Positions 59,394 to 64,000 of a stretch of 64,000 nucleotides of DNA are shown here, one piece after another; within the stretch, counting starts at the first letter, position 1; every line of letters starts with the position of its first letter. A model generated the notes under the pieces. That model searched no databases. It was not told where the DNA came from and saw only the letters and a list, made by a program, of their open reading frames with translations. Made by a program: the position numbers and the translations under genes. Source of the DNA: Galbula dea (Eukaryota; Chordata; Aves; Piciformes; Galbulidae); contig VWZX01002693.1 in the NCBI GenBank assembly GCA_013399015.1, positions 890,648-954,647 on the forward strand, read 5' to 3'.

Positions 59394-62300
59394 CCTACCA
59401 TTTTAATCACAGAAGTTTTGAAATAATACTACTGGATCAGCTATAACTGGCTATTGCATTCAGCTTGCAAATGAATTAGTCTAAAAAAGCAGTTCTGTCT
59501 GAACTAGAGAATCAGGGTGTTCCCTGATACTGTAAGTACATGTCTTTATAGCTTCTGAATCTCTGCAGTGATGTCACATCTAATGGCACGTAGGTGCTTG
59601 AATATATTTGCTGGAAAGACAGGTTGATTTTGTTTTCAATGTCTAGCTGTTGAGATAAAGGGGTTGGCAATGCCTTTATAAACCATAAGAGAGGGAAACT
59701 TAGGATTGCAAGGTGTTTAGCTGTTAATCAATTCTTCAGTTTCTGGCAACCAGCAAATTTATCTTATTTTATTTTTTTTTAAGAGCAGAACTTAGTCAAT
59801 ATCATTTTCCAAATGAGACTTCTGACACCTAAGATGTATTGTACTATAACATTTTTTTCCACATGAGATTTTCTTTAAATCACCTATCATGGCAAAAGCC
59901 AGATATACCTTTATTACACAGTATAAAGCAGTGTGTGCTTATATCATACCTTGAAATAAATCTGCTTCTATCTTTCAATTCCAAATGTTTCACCAAAATG
60001 TGCTTGGTTTTGCTTTAGACAAAAATAGATGAAGAGAGAGAGGGAGAGAATCTACAGCCTTTAGATTTCTTTTAAAAACTCTGATTTCAACAGCTGCAGA
60101 GAGTAATTATTATAAAGGCTGCAGTCCCAATTGTTTCGAGTTGCTGTTGTAGCCATACTGGAGCAGATACTCAGCAGATGCAGACTGGAGAACACAACTT
60201 CAAACATATGGCAAGATAAAATCTGAAAGCTATGCTAGCTAGCAACCATAAAGATTTTCTGAGGGAAAAGAACCTTAAATCAACACAGACTTTTAAGGAA
60301 GGACAGCAAAAACATTATAGGATAGAAGTGATGATACCTCTCTCTCTCAGTTCTGCATCTGTAGCTGAAATCATTGGAAATAGGAGTTGCTGTGTTTTAT
60401 TCTAATTAAGAGAAGGTAGCAATAATTTTTTTCAAGCCTTCCAAATAACACTCATCATCTTTTACAGAACATAGGTGTTGGGAAGGTGAATGATGGGGAA
60501 CCAGGGTAATAATGGCAGTTAGCATTGATCTTCTGTGACAAACTTCCCCAAGGTGCCTAGTCATATTGAAGCAGGGCTGACAAGCAGCAGAGAACATCAC
60601 AGAACTGCTTTAACATGTGGATGACACTTTACTGTAAACTATGCATTTATGTTTTCTTCCATATATTCTGCTACATGTATTTCATGTTTCAATAAAACAT
60701 TTACATATATAAAGTAAGTGCTGTCAAAACAGATCCTCTTGGGTACAGTACTGTATTTTTTCTGCTTTAATACTGTTTGTGTATCACACATGCTTGTAGC
60801 TCTGTGCACTTGCCTAGCACAGGGGTTGTAGCAACATCTTCCCATGGCATCTGAGCCTTTAAGATCTCACTTTTCTGGTTGATGGTAATGGCATGTGAGT
60901 GCAAAAGATTTTATAGTGCAATGTACTGTCAGCGTCTGTATATATTAAGTGCTAGAATGCATCTTCTATTTAATACAAAAATTCTGATGGAAAAAAATCA
61001 TTTCATTGTCCATTGACCTGCTGTCCTTTGCCCTTTTCAGAAACTCACCCTCAACAGATAGCAGATAGCAGGATATGGCTGTATGCATCTGAAACACATG
61101 TTCACATCTTCAGAGATGAGAAACAGACTGTATCATGACCAGCAGATATTTCATATTGGCAAAGAATGATTTTATGTCAGATTGGAAGCTGCTAGCTGCT
61201 ATGAAAGGCAGTGATGGCTGCAGCTATCCCTTTCAAACAGCAGCAAAAAAAAATACTAGGAAATGCATGCAAACCATGGCAGAAAACCAGCATTCTGAGT
61301 ATGCATGTGGCTGAGGTGAAAGGCACCTCACACCTGCTGTTTAATAGAGAGATGTTCACAAGATAACTGTGATAAAGCAGAATGTGATAACACATGGAAA
61401 GTCTTGACTTCAAAATATTGTAGCCCATATTTCTCCCTCTGTAAAGCCCTTAATGACAGGGAATGTGATTTGACTGAGGCATTCTATAACCTTTGTTTAG
61501 GTGAGTTTTCTGGCTTTTTAGTAACATGTAGTCAAGGGTTTGGATGAATCACTCAGATGTTCTGGTAAGACAAAAAAACCCCCCATACTTCCAAAAACCC
61601 TGTGATGAGGTACAAAGGCATGATTGAGGTACAAATGTAGGTAGGAAAACTGGTTAGGACTACTCTGTGTTTGACTGAGTCCAGAAAGGAGAGTTGGGGT
61701 TAAATAATTGTATCTACAGTGTCATTATTAATATTTTTGTAACTATTATACTTAGTACATCCAATTTAATAATTTTAAGGTTACTAATAGATGTATTACT
61801 CTAGATATATTTACTAAGCCAGCCTGTTTGTTCAGAATTTAACTACTGTACACTTTTGTGGGGGGGTGTAAAGCTTGTAAAGCAGATGAAAAAGCAGCTG
61901 GGGAAAAGTGGAATGAATATGGATTTTGTTTCTTCATAGTTTCACCCAGATTACCTCATCCATGGAATTTACAGAGGCTGCAGATGTCCCATCTGACTAA
62001 AAGTGCAGTTCAAACTATTGCAGAAGTCTTCAACAAAACCACAGTCCTACATGTCAGACTTGCTGTGGTTGGGAGTTTGCTACATGGTGTTCCAGGGCAG
62101 AAAGCTGAATCCAGCACTTCTGTTTTTCTTTGCTTGTAATTTGCATTTGTCAATGAATTTGAGAGGAGAGCCCATGTGTTTCTCAATTGTGCATTTCTTT
62201 GCTCTTTTGCAATTCTACTTTTGATGTAGCTGCAGAATTAAAGAAAGGGCTTTGAAAGAAGGATTAGTGCCCATACTGCACAATTAACATAATGCATGTA

Positions 62301-62544
62301 TCTGGACCTGATTCATGGTCTGTGGAAGGGAGTGGCTAGAGTCCCAGTAACTTCAGTGGATATTTGAATCAGGATCAGAGAAGTAATGGCAACAGTATTT
62401 GCCCTTGCAGGATTTAAAGCAATGTGCCATAGTCAGTGAACTCCTGTTAGTTTACATATGCATACAAAACCTGTACCTGTATTTGAATTTAAGAGCTATT
62501 CAGTATTTCCCTTCCTGAAAGTCTTGCTTTCTCCATGTCTTAGA
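59394..62544. other. Unique intergenic sequence
   Basis: No gene recognised. Around 62295-62385 motifs such as 'AACTTCAGTGGATATTTGAATCAGGATCAG' in pieces recall old amniote repeats; too weak to call. Confidence 0.45.
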
Positions 62545-63215
62545 GAAAAATCATTGCTTTGGTTGGAAGAGACCTTTCAGATCATTACATTCAACTGTTA
62601 ACCCACCATTGCCAAGTTACCACTAAAACACGTTCCTCAGCATCACATCTATATGTCTCTTAAATACCTCCAGGGACAGTGACTCCACCACTTCCTTAGG
62701 GAGCCTGTTCCAATGCTTAACAACCCTTTTGCTGAAGAAATTTTTCCTAATACCCAATCTAAACCTCTCCTGGCACAACTAGAGGCATTTCCTCTCATCC
62801 TCTTGCTTGTTGCTTGGTTCAATACCCACCTCGCTGCAACCTCTTTCAGGTAGTTGTAGAGAGTGAGAAGGTCTCTCTTCAGCTCCTCTTCTCTAGGCTT
62901 TTCCCCCAGTTCCCTCAGCTGCTCCTCATAAGACTTGTGACCTAGACCCTTCACCAACTTTGTTGCTCTTCTTTGGACATGTTCCAGTACCTCTATGTCT
63001 TTCTTGTAGTGAGGGGCCCAAGACTGAACAAAGTATTCAAGGGGTGGCCTCACCAGTGCCAAGTACAGAGGCATGGTCACTTCTCTAGTTCTTCTGGCCA
63101 CACTATTTCTGATACAATCCAGGATGCTGTTGGCTTTCTTGACCACCAGGCTGGCTCATATTCAAGCCAAGTGTTGATCATTACCCCCAGGTAGTTTTCT
63201 GCCAGGTCCTTCAGA
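62545..63215 (-). mobile_element. CR1 LINE 3' part (~0.67 kb) with ORF2 C-terminus
   Basis: On the minus strand the order is A-N-S-I-L-D-C-I-R-N-S-V-A-R-R-T-R-E-V, then V-R-P-P-L-E-Y, Q-R-R-A-T-K-L-V-K-G-L and S-I-G-T-G-S-L-R-K, matching the CR1 ORF2 C-terminus, with a tail GGTTGGAAGAGACCTTTCAG on the plus strand. The terminal octamers are eroded. The subfamily resembles the copy at 24030-25002 (shared V-P-L-Y/M-P-L-Y and S-V-V/S-V-A-R-R-T-R-E-V phrases). Confidence 0.92.
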
Positions 63216-63821
63216 AGTAAATCAATTAAAAATGAAACTATGAAGTCTTATTGATGAGGTCATTTTGAGCAATGTATGCATTTCACAGATATTTTTAAGT
63301 GAGCAAGATGTTTTTCATTTACATAAATAGGTAATTTCTGTGTTCTTTGTGTCCTTGTTTTCACTCAGGGTGGGAACAGTACAGCCTTGAAGCTCAGACC
63401 TCATTTTCAGAAAGAAGGTCAGGCATAGCAATATCAAATCTAGTCATGTAATAAACTTGCTCTGCAATATTACTACTTTAGGGACTGTGAAGTTTATAAA
63501 TCAGCACAACTTAGTAGTAAAAAGCAGTGCATTTTTAAAAGAGAAACATTGTTTAGAAGAATAATGATTAAATGAGATGGAAATGATGTTACTCTTAACA
63601 AAACAATTTACTGAAACACTTTGAAAATGGAAATGCCAGTAGGCAATTTGATTTGTTTTGAAATAGACTTCAACATTGCCTTCTGCCAGTGTGATGGTAG
63701 GATGAGGGGGGAATATATAGAAGCACATACATGTATACACATATATAAAGGTGCACACACTCAGACATCTACACATACACTGTCGAGCACATACATTTGT
63801 GCAAGAAGATGATAATCATAT
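63216..63821. other. Unique intergenic sequence
   Basis: Short CA/TA-rich patch at 63723-63780; nothing else recognised. Confidence 0.5.
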
Positions 63822-64000
63822 CAGAGAATCACAGAGTGGTCTGGGTTGGAAGGAACCTTAAAGATCATCTAGTTTCAACCCCCCTGCCTTGGGAAGGGTC
63901 ACCTTCCACTAGATCAGGTTTCTCAAAGCCCCAGCCAGCTTGGCCTTGAACAGTTCCAGGGATGCAGCATTCATAGCTTCTCTGGGCAACCTGTTCCGGT
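63822..64000 (-). mobile_element. CR1 LINE 3' part, cut by the window end
   Basis: The plus strand shows GAGAATCACAGAGTGGTCTG, GGTTGGAAGGAACCTTAAAG, CACCTTCCACTAGATCAGG and CTTCTCTGGGCAACCTGTTC, then the window ends. The element continues beyond 64000. Confidence 0.95.

Noticed and set aside
1..64000. CRISPR arrays, bacterial operons, tRNA or rRNA genes
   Set aside because: The window is vertebrate nuclear DNA; no spaced repeat arrays, and no tRNA or rRNA sequence recognised by eye.

Overview
ORGANISM. The window reads as avian nuclear DNA. It has about eighteen CR1 LINE fragments, nearly all ending in the CR1 3' signature (a 'GATGATCTTTNAGGTCCCTTCCAA' type core followed by ATTCTGTG or ATTCTATG octamers). 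It also has two ERVL-type solo LTRs of a kind I know from neoavian birds, and almost no SINEs. The background is AT-rich, non-coding and interrupted by a single CpG island. Species cannot be fixed from this. LAYOUT. (1) Positions 1-41348 look like one very long first intron of a minus-strand gene: AT-rich unique DNA, CR1 fragments on both strands, one solo LTR, simple repeats, and no exon I can support. (2) Positions about 40440-41990 are a CpG island. It contains the only convincing gene piece: a minus-strand first coding exon (start codon 41451 or 41448, splice donor at 41348/41347) encoding a classical signal peptide and ending in phase 1. A CCAAT box (41849-41856), a TATA-like TTATAA (41809-41814) and GC boxes are spaced as in a textbook promoter, placing the start of transcription near 41780. 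An in-frame stop lies upstream, and no ATG precedes the start in the inferred leader. My best candidate is ALCAM/CD166 (start M-E, A-S-C-R, a leucine/cysteine-rich core, terminal P-G, long intron 1, gene-poor surroundings). This is a judgement from a 34-35 residue exon, not an identification. (3) Positions 42000-64000 are upstream intergenic DNA with a second solo LTR, several CR1 copies clustered at 55.4-59.4 kb, a probable MIR/L2-like relic at 52.15-52.30 kb, and possible older amniote repeat relics. HOW IT WORKS TOGETHER. One promoter fires leftwards through the CpG island. Everything else is intron or intergenic sequence shaped by CR1 insertion and decay; most open reading frames are chance or are remnants of the CR1 ORF2 reverse transcriptase. 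NOTABLE STRUCTURES. A CR1 copy sits exactly between two arms of a ~37 bp near-perfect inverted repeat (55849-55885 and 56279-56316). There are a 55 bp tandem duplication (10006-10115), two adjacent perfect hairpins (36664-36737), an 11 bp stem hairpin (39229-39256), several G/T-versus-A/C skewed tracts with quadruplex potential, and two CR1 copies with large internal deletions. I did not find a convincing new biological system.
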